From Pasteurella skyensis (lineage in GTDB: Bacteria > Pseudomonadota > Gammaproteobacteria > Enterobacterales > Pasteurellaceae): 64,000 bases of DNA. The stretch spans positions 930,001 through 994,000 of the forward strand of contig NZ_CP016180.1 of the NCBI RefSeq assembly GCF_013377295.1. Direction: 5' to 3'. Shown here piece after piece: positions 1 to 7,796 of the stretch. The stretch's first letter is position 1. Each line of letters opens with the position of its first letter. The notes under the pieces were generated by a model, which had not been told where the DNA came from, made no database searches, and saw only the letters and a list, made by a program, of their open reading frames with translations. The position numbers and the translations under genes were made by a program.

Positions 1-1
1 A

Positions 2-163
2 AGTTATGCTCAAGCAGGGGGTAATGAGATTTGGAAAGCCACTATTGACTATATAAAAAATAAACGTTGGTTATATTGGTTATTGTCTCCTTTTAAACCG
101 ATTGCAAGAACAGACTTAATTGCCGCTTTTTGTATTTTTGAATATATTTTAAATATCAAGTAA
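2..163 (+). CDS. C-terminal fragment of an unidentified protein
   Basis: An open frame runs from the window edge to a TAA two bases before the tmcA start codon. It encodes the last 53 residues of a protein rich in Trp, Lys and Ile. I do not recognise the family from this piece. The tight spacing suggests it is co-transcribed with tmcA. The start lies outside the window. Confidence 0.55.
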   Translation, partial: SYAQAGGNEIWKATIDYIKNKRWLYWLLSPFKPIARTDLIAAFCIFEYILNIK

Positions 164-165
164 TT

Positions 166-2016
166 ATGCGTAAATTAGTGATTGTTACTACACCATTTTC
201 TGCTCAACCTTTAGGTGGAAATGGCGTATTTTTAAGTGAAACCGTCACTGATTTAAACCTGAATATTGCCACTCTTTCTTTTAAAAATGCCAAAAAATTA
301 TTGGGTCAAACCCTTGATTATGCTATTTACGATATGCAAGCTAAAGAGGGGGTTTGCTTTAATTTAGATGCATTAGCAATCGCTACAGGTACTATTATAG
401 ATAACGGTTATCTTATTATTATTTGTCCTCAATGGTATCATTTAATGCAACAAATAGATCAGGATGCGATCCGTTGGAGTGAACAAGGAAAGATAAAAAG
501 CCCGAACTTTTTTAATTATTTCCAACAACTTGTTGAACAGTTTCAATTTGAGATTGTAGAAAAATTTGATTTTAATAAACTCACAAGCGGTACGATTTTT
601 TCAAAAATTTGCAAATTTTCAACACTTACTGTACAGCAACAGCTTATATTTGAAAAACTTCCTCAACACTCTGCAGATATTCATTTAATTACCGCACCAA
701 GAGGACGAGGAAAATCTACATTACTCGGTCAGCTAGCACAATATATTCAACAAAATCAAAAAGTTATCATTACTGCTCGGAGCCACTCTGCTCTACCCAC
801 TTTTTGGCAAAATGTAGATAAAGACAAAATATTATTTTTTTCTCCCGATCAACTTATTCAACAAATTGAAAATCAACAGTTAACTAATGATTATTGGCTT
901 TTTATTGATGAAGCGGCAAGTCTGCCTTTACCAATGTTACAGCAATTTTCACATTATTTTAAAAAAGTCATATTGGCTACTACAACTCAAAATTATGAAG
1001 GGACAGGACGAGGCTTTAGTCTTAAGTTTTTGCCTCAATTAAAACGTCCTTACCAACAATGGAAATTAACAAAAGCCCTACGCTGGAAAAATAATGATTC
1101 ATTAGAAAATTTTGTTAACCAACTGCTTATTTTAGATAATGTTGAAAATAGTGACCCAAATAGCAACCAAGCCTTTTACCAACTTTTAGCCAATGCTCAT
1201 TATAAAACTACCCCAACAGATCTACGCCGTTTGTTTGATGCACCTCATCAATATTATTTAAAACATATTGAAAATCATCAACTTATTGGTGGTATTTGGG
1301 CAATCTTTGAAGGCGGATTAGATAAAGGTTTAGCCGAGGAAATTTGGCAAGGAAAACGCCGTCCAAAGGGTAATTTAGTGGCACAATACCTCTGTTTTCA
1401 AGGAAATTTAATAGAAGCTTGTTTATTACGTTCAATTCGTATTTCTCGCATTGCCGTGACTCCTGAAAAACAGCAACAAGGTATCGGTAAGCGGTTAGTT
1501 TCTCAATTAATTTTGCAAATACGAACTCAACAAAATGTGGATTTTATTTCAGTGAGTTTTGGCTTAAATGAAAAACTCTTTAATTTTTGGAAAAGTTGTG
1601 GTTTCCAATTGGTTCAAATTAGCCCATCCAAAGAAGCCAGCAGTGGTTACCACAGTGCAATGATGTTATATCCAATCAGCGAAAAGGGGCTAACTTTTGT
1701 AAAGCAAGCCCAAATGCAATTTCAACGAGACTTCCCTCTTTTGCCTTTTTTACAAAATTTGCAAAAAATGATCAAGATCGTACCGCTTGAACATCAACTT
1801 GTATTTATGGAGAACGACCATAAAAACCTACAGGGTTTTGCCTATTATCATCGTTCTTTAACTTCGTGTTATGCAAGTTTAAAGCGCTTACAACAACGCT
1901 ATCCAACTGAATTAATTGAATTAAATAGTGTTCTGAATAGAGAGCAACTGCAATTACCAAACTATAAAAAAGAGTGGTTAAAAAGAGCGAGAAAAGAAGT
2001 TAAAAAATATCTATAA
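166..2016 (+). CDS. tmcA: tRNA(Met) cytidine acetyltransferase TmcA
   Basis: Acetylates the wobble cytidine (C34, giving ac4C) of elongator tRNA(Met), using acetyl-CoA and ATP or GTP hydrolysis. The 616-residue protein (E. coli about 670) has an N-terminal region, a helicase-like ATPase domain with Walker A APRGRGKST at about 177-185 and a Walker B-like FIDEAASLP near 247, then a GNAT acetyltransferase domain around 425-480 with the acetyl-CoA loop QQQGIGKRLV. A full extended uptake sequence lies inside the gene (583-619) and encodes the stretch around residues 140-152, just before the ATPase domain. It follows the upstream gene by two bases. Family assignment is secure. Confidence 0.95.
   Translation: MRKLVIVTTPFSAQPLGGNGVFLSETVTDLNLNIATLSFKNAKKLLGQTLDYAIYDMQAKEGVCFNLDALAIATGTIIDNGYLIIICPQWYHLMQQIDQDAIRWSEQGKIKSPNFFNYFQQLVEQFQFEIVEKFDFNKLTSGTIFSKICKFSTLTVQQQLIFEKLPQHSADIHLITAPRGRGKSTLLGQLAQYIQQNQKVIITARSHSALPTFWQNVDKDKILFFSPDQLIQQIENQQLTNDYWLFIDEAASLPLPMLQQFSHYFKKVILATTTQNYEGTGRGFSLKFLPQLKRPYQQWKLTKALRWKNNDSLENFVNQLLILDNVENSDPNSNQAFYQLLANAHYKTTPTDLRRLFDAPHQYYLKHIENHQLIGGIWAIFEGGLDKGLAEEIWQGKRRPKGNLVAQYLCFQGNLIEACLLRSIRISRIAVTPEKQQQGIGKRLVSQLILQIRTQQNVDFISVSFGLNEKLFNFWKSCGFQLVQISPSKEASSGYHSAMMLYPISEKGLTFVKQAQMQFQRDFPLLPFLQNLQKMIKIVPLEHQLVFMENDHKNLQGFAYYHRSLTSCYASLKRLQQRYPTELIELNSVLNREQLQLPNYKKEWLKRARKEVKKYL
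583..619 (+). repeat. Extended DNA uptake signal inside tmcA
   Basis: Core ACAAGCGGT followed by AAATTTGCAAATTT about 14 bases downstream. It is translated as part of TmcA, in a linker-like position ahead of the ATPase domain. Confidence 0.85.
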
Positions 2017-2035
2017 AGTACATTTTATATATTCT

Positions 2036-2260
2036 TTACTCTGGAATAATTGGCATTAAAAGCCGTGTTAAAAAGGTAATTATCAATAAAATAATTACTA
2101 CATATTTTGAGGAAATAAAATGTTCAGGTATAAATACACAAAGAATTGAAAGACAAAAAATAACAACTAATTCTACTAAATTTGCTAAACTTTGTGCCCC
2201 AAATCCTAATGCTGTTAAAAATAACCAAAATGCAGAAGGTAATAATAAAAATATTTTCAT
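2036..2260 (-). CDS. Small hydrophobic protein of unknown function
   Basis: A 74-residue protein made almost entirely of hydrophobic segments (about 1-20, 26-44 and 51-70), so probably an inner-membrane protein with two or three spans. I do not recognise the family. It starts one base after the stop of the upstream YedI-type gene on the same strand, so it is probably the last cistron of that transcript. It converges on tmcA. Function unknown. Confidence 0.6.
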   Translation of the reverse strand: MKIFLLLPSAFWLFLTALGFGAQSLANLVELVVIFCLSILCVFIPEHFISSKYVVIILLIITFLTRLLMPIIPE

Positions 2261-2261
2261 A

Positions 2262-3389
2262 TTATAAATCTCTTGTATTGTTAATTTTTCGATGCTTATT
2301 TCTTAAAAATTTCTTGCCTACTTCCACACTCTGAACCGCAATATAGCCCACAATCAAAGCAAGCATAATATCTAATATTAAAGTAGCAAAAGGAATACTT
2401 TCAATACTATGCACAAAAGAATGAAATAAGTGAGTTTGATGTGAAATAATTCCCCCTCCAACAGCAAGCATTGCGATCGTACCAATAATGCCAATGCCTT
2501 TTATCAACATCGGCATTGCTTTAATTAAAAAATTACCCAACGATTGAAAAAATTCACTTTGTTTCTTTTTAAGATAAAAACCTATATCGTCTAATTTAAT
2601 AATCAAACCAACAATACCATAAACAGCCACAGTCGTGATCATCCCAATTAAAATTAAAACAAAAAGTTTAGTAATAAAATCACTCTCTTGTACCAAGCCT
2701 AAGGTAATCACAATAATTTCAAAGGACAAAATAAAGTCTGTTTTAACAGCACCTGCCACTTTTTTATTTTCAAACTCTTCTGATGTTAAATGAACACTTT
2801 GTGGATCTTTATTATGCTTTTTATGGTGAGCTCCCAATTTTACTAAAATACTTTCAACCCCTTCATAAGCTAAATATATTCCCCCTAAAATCAAAATAGG
2901 AGAAATTAACCAAGGAATAAAAGCACTCATCAGTAATACCAATGGAATAATGATAAACTTGTTTTTAACACTACCTTTGGCAATTTTATAAACAATTGGG
3001 ATTTCTCGTTTTGCCGCATTTCCTGTGGCTTGCTGAATTGCTTTTTGTCTTAAAATTTCTAGCTCTGCTAAGACCTCTTTCTTTTCATTTTCAGGCAATT
3101 TTTCAATATGCTCTTTCAACTCTTGTGTCGTTTTAACCTTAGACAATTCCTTTTTTAGTATTTCAGACGTTGTATCATTAGTCATACTAGCAATCGCAGC
3201 TAAATCATCTACGATCAAACCTGTTGATTTTATTCCCGCCACTTTAGTATAAGTTGCAATATCATCAAATAAAATACCAATATCATCAAAAGAGGTGGTT
3301 ATTGTTTTAGTTGTACTTGCAACGGTTTTACTCGCTAAGCTACCGATATCATCGGCCAAAAGAGATAAATATCCTAATAATCCTGCCAT
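2262..3389 (-). CDS. DUF808 (YedI-type) inner membrane protein
   Basis: Membrane protein of the DUF808 family, related to E. coli YedI (about 305 residues), function unknown. The family signature is clear: MAG start, repeated short DD(I/L) motifs (DDIG, FDDIATY, DDLAAIA), the REIPIVYKIAKGS stretch, then several membrane spans and a conserved GAVKTDFILSFEI segment. At 375 residues it is longer than usual. The additions are an N-terminal duplication-like stretch (about 10-33) and a charged, probably helical insert at about 70-125 rich in Lys and Glu. It lies directly downstream of the ynb genes and may be transcribed with them. Confidence 0.85.
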   Translation of the reverse strand: MAGLLGYLSLLADDIGSLASKTVASTTKTITTSFDDIGILFDDIATYTKVAGIKSTGLIVDDLAAIASMTNDTTSEILKKELSKVKTTQELKEHIEKLPENEKKEVLAELEILRQKAIQQATGNAAKREIPIVYKIAKGSVKNKFIIIPLVLLMSAFIPWLISPILILGGIYLAYEGVESILVKLGAHHKKHNKDPQSVHLTSEEFENKKVAGAVKTDFILSFEIIVITLGLVQESDFITKLFVLILIGMITTVAVYGIVGLIIKLDDIGFYLKKKQSEFFQSLGNFLIKAMPMLIKGIGIIGTIAMLAVGGGIISHQTHLFHSFVHSIESIPFATLILDIMLALIVGYIAVQSVEVGKKFLRNKHRKINNTRDL

Positions 3390-3401
3390 AAAATAAATTC
3401 C

Positions 3402-4706
3402 TTAAAATTGTTGTTTAGTATAAATTTGACTATTTACTTGCATATAGGGTTTAAATTTATACATATTACTAATACTTTTTATTTGCTCAAATGCTTGCTG
3501 TGGCTCAAGTCCTTTTTCTTTATACAAATAATAAAGTAGAAAAATGATGGTTCGAGATAACCCAAACTTACAATGGATAAATAGTTTTTTATTTTGGTTT
3601 TCTTGAATATATTGATAAATTTCATCTAACTTTTGTGGATCTTGAATGGTCATATCCATTAAATCAACAGTAAAATTTGTTTTGTAATAAGTATTAAACT
3701 TTAAATCACTTGCAAGATTTATAAAAATATCGACTCCCCTATTTTTTAGTTCGTTATATTCTGTTTTACTCGGCATTCGTCCAAAATATATATTTTCATC
3801 TAGTTGGTTATATAAAGGTAATTTATTTTTAAAATAAACCCAAGATAAATGATTTGCGAAAAAATAAGGAAGCAAAATAGGGTAAAACACTTTTTTACTC
3901 ATTATTTCACTTGTATTAAAACAATATGCCAAACTTAAAACTAACATACTGACAAATAAATAGATAAACAAAAATGACCATATATTTGATAAATAAAAAG
4001 CGATAAGTACAAAAATAAGGGCGAGTATAAGGTAATATATCCCCATTTTTAAACTTCTCGGTGTGGTGAATTTTGTAGTAAAGTAAGTCTGTTTAGCATA
4101 AGGTATTAAAAATATTGTAACCAGTGCTAAAGCTGCTCCTGTCGGTATATCCATAAAATGATGTTGATACACAAATAGTGTCGACAAACATATCAAACAA
4201 ATCCATATCAGCATAACCATCTTGATAAAATTGCTTTTTATCGTTTGTCTAAAAGAATCAAATAAAACAATAGCTAAACTAATATGTAAAGACGGCATCT
4301 GATTATAGGATAAGTCAGCCTGTAAAATATCAAATAAAAACTTAAATGATACATCTTGCGGTTTTTCAAAAGAAAAACTAAAAGGAAGAAAGACAAAAAA
4401 TAGTACCGAAACTAAAATTAACATCGTAATTCTAGTGGTCAGCACCCTTAACTTAAATCTACTTTGAGGGAGTAGTAAAGCAAGGGCGAAGAGCAAATCA
4501 CTCGACATATAAGGAAAAATAAAAATATCAATAAAAGGTATTTTTTTCTCCCATTCAAACGCCAAACTGTGATGTGGTGCGGTAATATGTGCTAATTGAT
4601 TTGCACTTCCGTATAATAAAAAGAAAAAAATGCCTAGATATATAAGCCAGACCGTTCTTTCTTTTAAGGTTGCTGAGGCTGTTAATCTATGATCAAACGC
4701 ATACAT
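3402..4706 (-). CDS. ynbD: PAP2 / dual-specificity phosphatase fusion, YnbD-like
   Basis: A 434-residue membrane protein like E. coli YnbD (430). The N-terminal two thirds carry membrane spans and a PAP2-type lipid phosphatase region with PSLHIS near 140 and a later HHFMD motif. The C-terminal third is a cytoplasmic dual-specificity phosphatase domain with the CX5R active site HCKFGLSRT at 378-386 (Cys379, Arg385). It is expected to remove phosphate from a phospholipid or phosphoprotein; the substrate is not known. Its ATG overlaps the ynbC stop codon by one base (TAATG), which implies translational coupling. The neighbours ynbC and ynbA support the assignment. Confidence 0.88.
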   Translation of the reverse strand: MYAFDHRLTASATLKERTVWLIYLGIFFFLLYGSANQLAHITAPHHSLAFEWEKKIPFIDIFIFPYMSSDLLFALALLLPQSRFKLRVLTTRITMLILVSVLFFVFLPFSFSFEKPQDVSFKFLFDILQADLSYNQMPSLHISLAIVLFDSFRQTIKSNFIKMVMLIWICLICLSTLFVYQHHFMDIPTGAALALVTIFLIPYAKQTYFTTKFTTPRSLKMGIYYLILALIFVLIAFYLSNIWSFLFIYLFVSMLVLSLAYCFNTSEIMSKKVFYPILLPYFFANHLSWVYFKNKLPLYNQLDENIYFGRMPSKTEYNELKNRGVDIFINLASDLKFNTYYKTNFTVDLMDMTIQDPQKLDEIYQYIQENQNKKLFIHCKFGLSRTIIFLLYYLYKEKGLEPQQAFEQIKSISNMYKFKPYMQVNSQIYTKQQF

Positions 4707-6418
4707 TATACTTTTTTCGCCCTTGTCACCGTAAAGATACCGTCATTATCGATTAACATCTCCTGTACTTCAAAACCTGCATTTTCAAAAAGTTTATTTA
4801 TTTCATATTCACTTCTTAATCTCATCGTCCATTTTTGTTTTTGATGATTCATTAATACATTTGAGATTTCAGATAATTGTGGATGATAAGGCTGATTTGT
4901 GAAGATCAACGTATCCCCTTTTTGCAAAATAGCACTGACGCCGTCTATTGCATTTTGGATCGTGTCATTTTCATTAAATAACTCAAAAACACCTGAAATT
5001 ACAACAATATTGGGTTTAAATTCCATATTTTCATAACTTTTTTTATCAAAAGCGTCAGCTTGCTCATAAGAGATATTTGTTAGATTATATTCTTTAACGT
5101 ACTCTCTGCCTTTTTCTATATTTTGCGCTTGATAATCTCTTACTAAAATATCTACATCTTCATATTTTTTAGCCATTTGGATTAAGTATTTAGCAGGACC
5201 ACCTGCTATATCTAAGATATTTACTTTTACATTTTCTTGTTTAAGATTTTCAATAGCATATTCAAGCATATTTTCTAAATTTACTTTTCTTTGTCTAATC
5301 CCTCTCCAGCCAATAGCACTAAGGTATGTTTTATCCATAAACTTACCAAAAAAGTTTGTTCCATTTGCTTTATTTTGATAGATATAATCTAGGGTAACAC
5401 CTGAATCAAAACCATATTTTTTACCAATAGTAATACCATTACTCAAATGCCCGAACTGGTTGATAAAAAAGCGTTGAATAGCAAATCTAACTTTATCCAG
5501 AATACATAAGCTTCCATAAGCAACCTTATTTTTTTCTACTTCTCTTATATCTATCAGTTTTTCAAGATAATTTATTTCTTCTGTTAAAGAGAAAGATTGC
5601 TCCATAAAATCACTGATTTCTTTGAGTGCAATATCTCTTTCGGTTTCATATAAAACGCCGTGATAAAAATTATCTAGTTGTACAAACTTTTTATATTTAG
5701 AAGATAAATTTGCATAAAAATCCCCTTGCATAGCATTTGAAACCACATAGTCTTTTTCAGCACTTAACACTAATGTTGGTACTGTGATCATACTGGCATC
5801 TTTAACCACTCGTTCTGCGGTATTAAGTAAAGTCACTAATTGACTTGCAGGAATATCTGGACTGATTAAAGGATCATTATTATATTTTTGTTGTTCTTTT
5901 ATATCGTGAGTTAACACTTTTGATTTCACATAGGATTTTATATGTAATTTAGGTTTTACCTTTAACGCTAAAGCTAATCCTTGTTTTGCAAAAGGAACAT
6001 AAAGTTTTATTTTAAAGGCAGGTGCCACTAAAGCAACGCCCGCAATATTTAATCCATAATCGTGTAACCAAGTTGAAGTCACCACACCTGAGACTGAATT
6101 TGCGATAATAAAGATATCCTTAAGCTCTACCTTTGCGTCTTCTTTTACGAATTTAATAAATAAATCTAAATCTCTCACTAAATCCATAAACTCATAGCAA
6201 GGCTCACCTTTTTCTGCACCGTGTCCTCTATAATCATAAGAATATTTTTTATAAGCACTAAAACTCTCATAATTTGCGATTTCATCTAATCGTTGAGAAT
6301 GTTCGTGTCCTCGATGAAGAATAATGATAACTTTTTGATTATAATCACTTGTATTCTCCCACTTCCTTGCCAGTAATTCTCTATTGTTGTATCCATAAAA
6401 ATTCATTGTTGTTGACAT
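4706..6418 (-). CDS. ynbC: Alpha/beta hydrolase-methyltransferase fusion, YnbC-like
   Basis: A 570-residue two-domain protein matching the layout of E. coli YnbC (585). Residues 1 to about 275 form an alpha/beta hydrolase with a nucleophile elbow around Ser108 (NSVSG) and a DYRGHG segment near 62-67. Residues from about 300 onward form a class I SAM methyltransferase with motif I ILDIAGGPAKY around 400. The combination suggests stepwise editing of a lipid head group or acyl group, but no substrate is established. Second gene of the ynbA-ynbC-ynbD group. No ynbB (CdsA-like) gene is present between it and ynbA, where E. coli has one. Confidence 0.88.
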   Translation of the reverse strand: MSTTMNFYGYNNRELLARKWENTSDYNQKVIIILHRGHEHSQRLDEIANYESFSAYKKYSYDYRGHGAEKGEPCYEFMDLVRDLDLFIKFVKEDAKVELKDIFIIANSVSGVVTSTWLHDYGLNIAGVALVAPAFKIKLYVPFAKQGLALALKVKPKLHIKSYVKSKVLTHDIKEQQKYNNDPLISPDIPASQLVTLLNTAERVVKDASMITVPTLVLSAEKDYVVSNAMQGDFYANLSSKYKKFVQLDNFYHGVLYETERDIALKEISDFMEQSFSLTEEINYLEKLIDIREVEKNKVAYGSLCILDKVRFAIQRFFINQFGHLSNGITIGKKYGFDSGVTLDYIYQNKANGTNFFGKFMDKTYLSAIGWRGIRQRKVNLENMLEYAIENLKQENVKVNILDIAGGPAKYLIQMAKKYEDVDILVRDYQAQNIEKGREYVKEYNLTNISYEQADAFDKKSYENMEFKPNIVVISGVFELFNENDTIQNAIDGVSAILQKGDTLIFTNQPYHPQLSEISNVLMNHQKQKWTMRLRSEYEINKLFENAGFEVQEMLIDNDGIFTVTRAKKV

Positions 6419-6432
6419 AGTTGTCTCCTCAT

Positions 6433-7011
6433 TTACATATTTTTACTTCTATTGTAAATAGTTAAAAGTAAAAGAATTATTGAAATACTTAATAATATAT
6501 TGGCAATATAAAAAGCATCAAAAAAAGCAATTAAAACAGAGAGTAAACCTAACAAAAATGCTCTATCACTCTTGCCCATAGGTCCATTGTATCTTCTTTC
6601 CCCAATAATCGCCCAAGATAAAACGCCACTAAATTCACTTAAAATAGCTAATACGACAAAAATTACCACGAATACAGGATCTAAAATATAAACAAAAGGT
6701 AAGTAAAGAAAGCTATCAGAGATAACATCACCCAATTCATTAAGTACTGCCCCAAACTTTGTTTTTTGGTTAAACTCTTTCGCAAGTAAGCCATCAATCG
6801 CATTTAATGCCATACGAACAAAAAGAATAACAGGAATAAGTAATAACAATTTTGTATTATCCACCGAAGCTAAAACACAAAGACCACCCAATGCAGATAG
6901 CAAAATAGCCATTATTGTTACTTGATTTGGAGAAATGCCCTTCTTATGCAAAATGTTTACTAAAGGCATAAGAAGTTGTTGGAACTTAGGTTTTAAATCG
7001 TAAATTGTCAT
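6433..7011 (-). CDS. ynbA: CDP-alcohol phosphatidyltransferase, YnbA-like
   Basis: A 192-residue membrane enzyme of the CDP-alcohol phosphatidyltransferase family, close to E. coli YnbA (201). The family motif is present in its YnbA variant, NAIDGLLAKEFNQ followed by GAVLNELGDVISD, with Asn in two positions that are Asp in most family members, as I recall also for E. coli YnbA. Predicted to transfer a phosphatidyl group from CDP-diacylglycerol to an unknown alcohol in the inner membrane. It precedes ynbC by 14 bases. The usual partner YnbB, a CDP-diglyceride synthase homologue, is missing, so CDP-diacylglycerol would have to come from the housekeeping CdsA. Confidence 0.88.
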   Translation of the reverse strand: MTIYDLKPKFQQLLMPLVNILHKKGISPNQVTIMAILLSALGGLCVLASVDNTKLLLLIPVILFVRMALNAIDGLLAKEFNQKTKFGAVLNELGDVISDSFLYLPFVYILDPVFVVIFVVLAILSEFSGVLSWAIIGERRYNGPMGKSDRAFLLGLLSVLIAFFDAFYIANILLSISIILLLLTIYNRSKNM

Positions 7012-7023
7012 TGGTCTTTGATC

Positions 7024-7494
7024 CTATTTTTCTATTTTAGTGGCATTCTTTTTATCAACAGTCGTACTCCAAACTCTATATTTCACGCCATATCCTTTTG
7101 GAGAATAAACAACAAGCGGTAACTTACTGTTATAATTTTGCAAAAATCCTTGTGAAAGTACTTCGCCTTTTTTCGCTTTACTTTCAGGGCAAGCCATCAT
7201 TGTGCTTCTGATATTACCGTCTGTTTGCACTTGATAATAAGAATAACCCCATCCTTTAACATCTTTTTTCACAAAAGTGGCAGGTAGTGAATGATAATTA
7301 CAATCTAGCATCATTTCTTTGGCTAAAAAGAGTTCCACTTTGTAATTTTCTTCATTCTTTAATGGTTCAAGTGTTATGGTATGTTGAATTTGATTTTTCT
7401 CCGCTTTAGGATACATACTAATATCTAAATTATTAGGTTGAGAAACGCCGCAACCACTGATACCTAAAACGATAAAAGCCATTATTTTTTTCAT
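7024..7494 (-). CDS. eco: Ecotin-family serine protease inhibitor, predicted lipoprotein
   Basis: Matches ecotin, the periplasmic inhibitor of trypsin-fold serine proteases. Shared landmarks with E. coli ecotin are YPKAEKNQ near 28-35, LDCNYHSLP (Cys65), GWGYSYY, STMMACPES with the expected P1 Met99 and disulfide partner Cys102, and YNSKLPLVVYSPKG followed by VKYRVW. The 156-residue length fits the family (162). The N-terminus is odd: instead of a signal peptidase I site it has a short hydrophobic stretch ending in the lipobox ISGC (Cys15) with Gly at +2, which predicts an outer-membrane-anchored lipoprotein. It lies 12 bases upstream of ynbA on the same strand. Confidence 0.85.
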   Translation of the reverse strand: MKKIMAFIVLGISGCGVSQPNNLDISMYPKAEKNQIQHTITLEPLKNEENYKVELFLAKEMMLDCNYHSLPATFVKKDVKGWGYSYYQVQTDGNIRSTMMACPESKAKKGEVLSQGFLQNYNSKLPLVVYSPKGYGVKYRVWSTTVDKKNATKIEK

Positions 7495-7520
7495 TATATT
7501 CTCCGTTACTAATTATTTCA

Positions 7521-7796
7521 TTACATTGCTTTGACTAATGTTTTTATTAATGCAATGCGTTCACAATGTAGTTCTGTTAACACATTCCAAATACTATCTT
7601 CATCTAACATTGCATAATCTCGATCAAAGGTATTTTGATTATCAAAATCTTGCATATATTGTGAATCATAATATTTGTCTAGTTTTTTACAATTTAATTC
7701 AATTTTTTTAATCTCTTTATGGATATTTTGTAATCGTTTTAAATCTTCTTCACATTGAAACAGTAATTGTTCTATCTCTTCAAGCCTTTTTGTCAT
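7521..7796 (-). CDS. DUF4298-like small coiled-coil protein
   Basis: A 91-residue soluble protein, helical and charged, with an LxKYYDSQYMQDFD segment and a LDEDSIWNVLTEL segment near the C-terminus. This is the pattern I associate with DUF4298, function unknown. Its start codon overlaps the stop of the N-glycosyltransferase gene (ATGA), so the two are translationally coupled. The coupling suggests a role with the glycosyltransferase, perhaps as partner or chaperone, but this is inference from position. Confidence 0.7.
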   Translation of the reverse strand: MTKRLEEIEQLLFQCEEDLKRLQNIHKEIKKIELNCKKLDKYYDSQYMQDFDNQNTFDRDYAMLDEDSIWNVLTELHCERIALIKTLVKAM

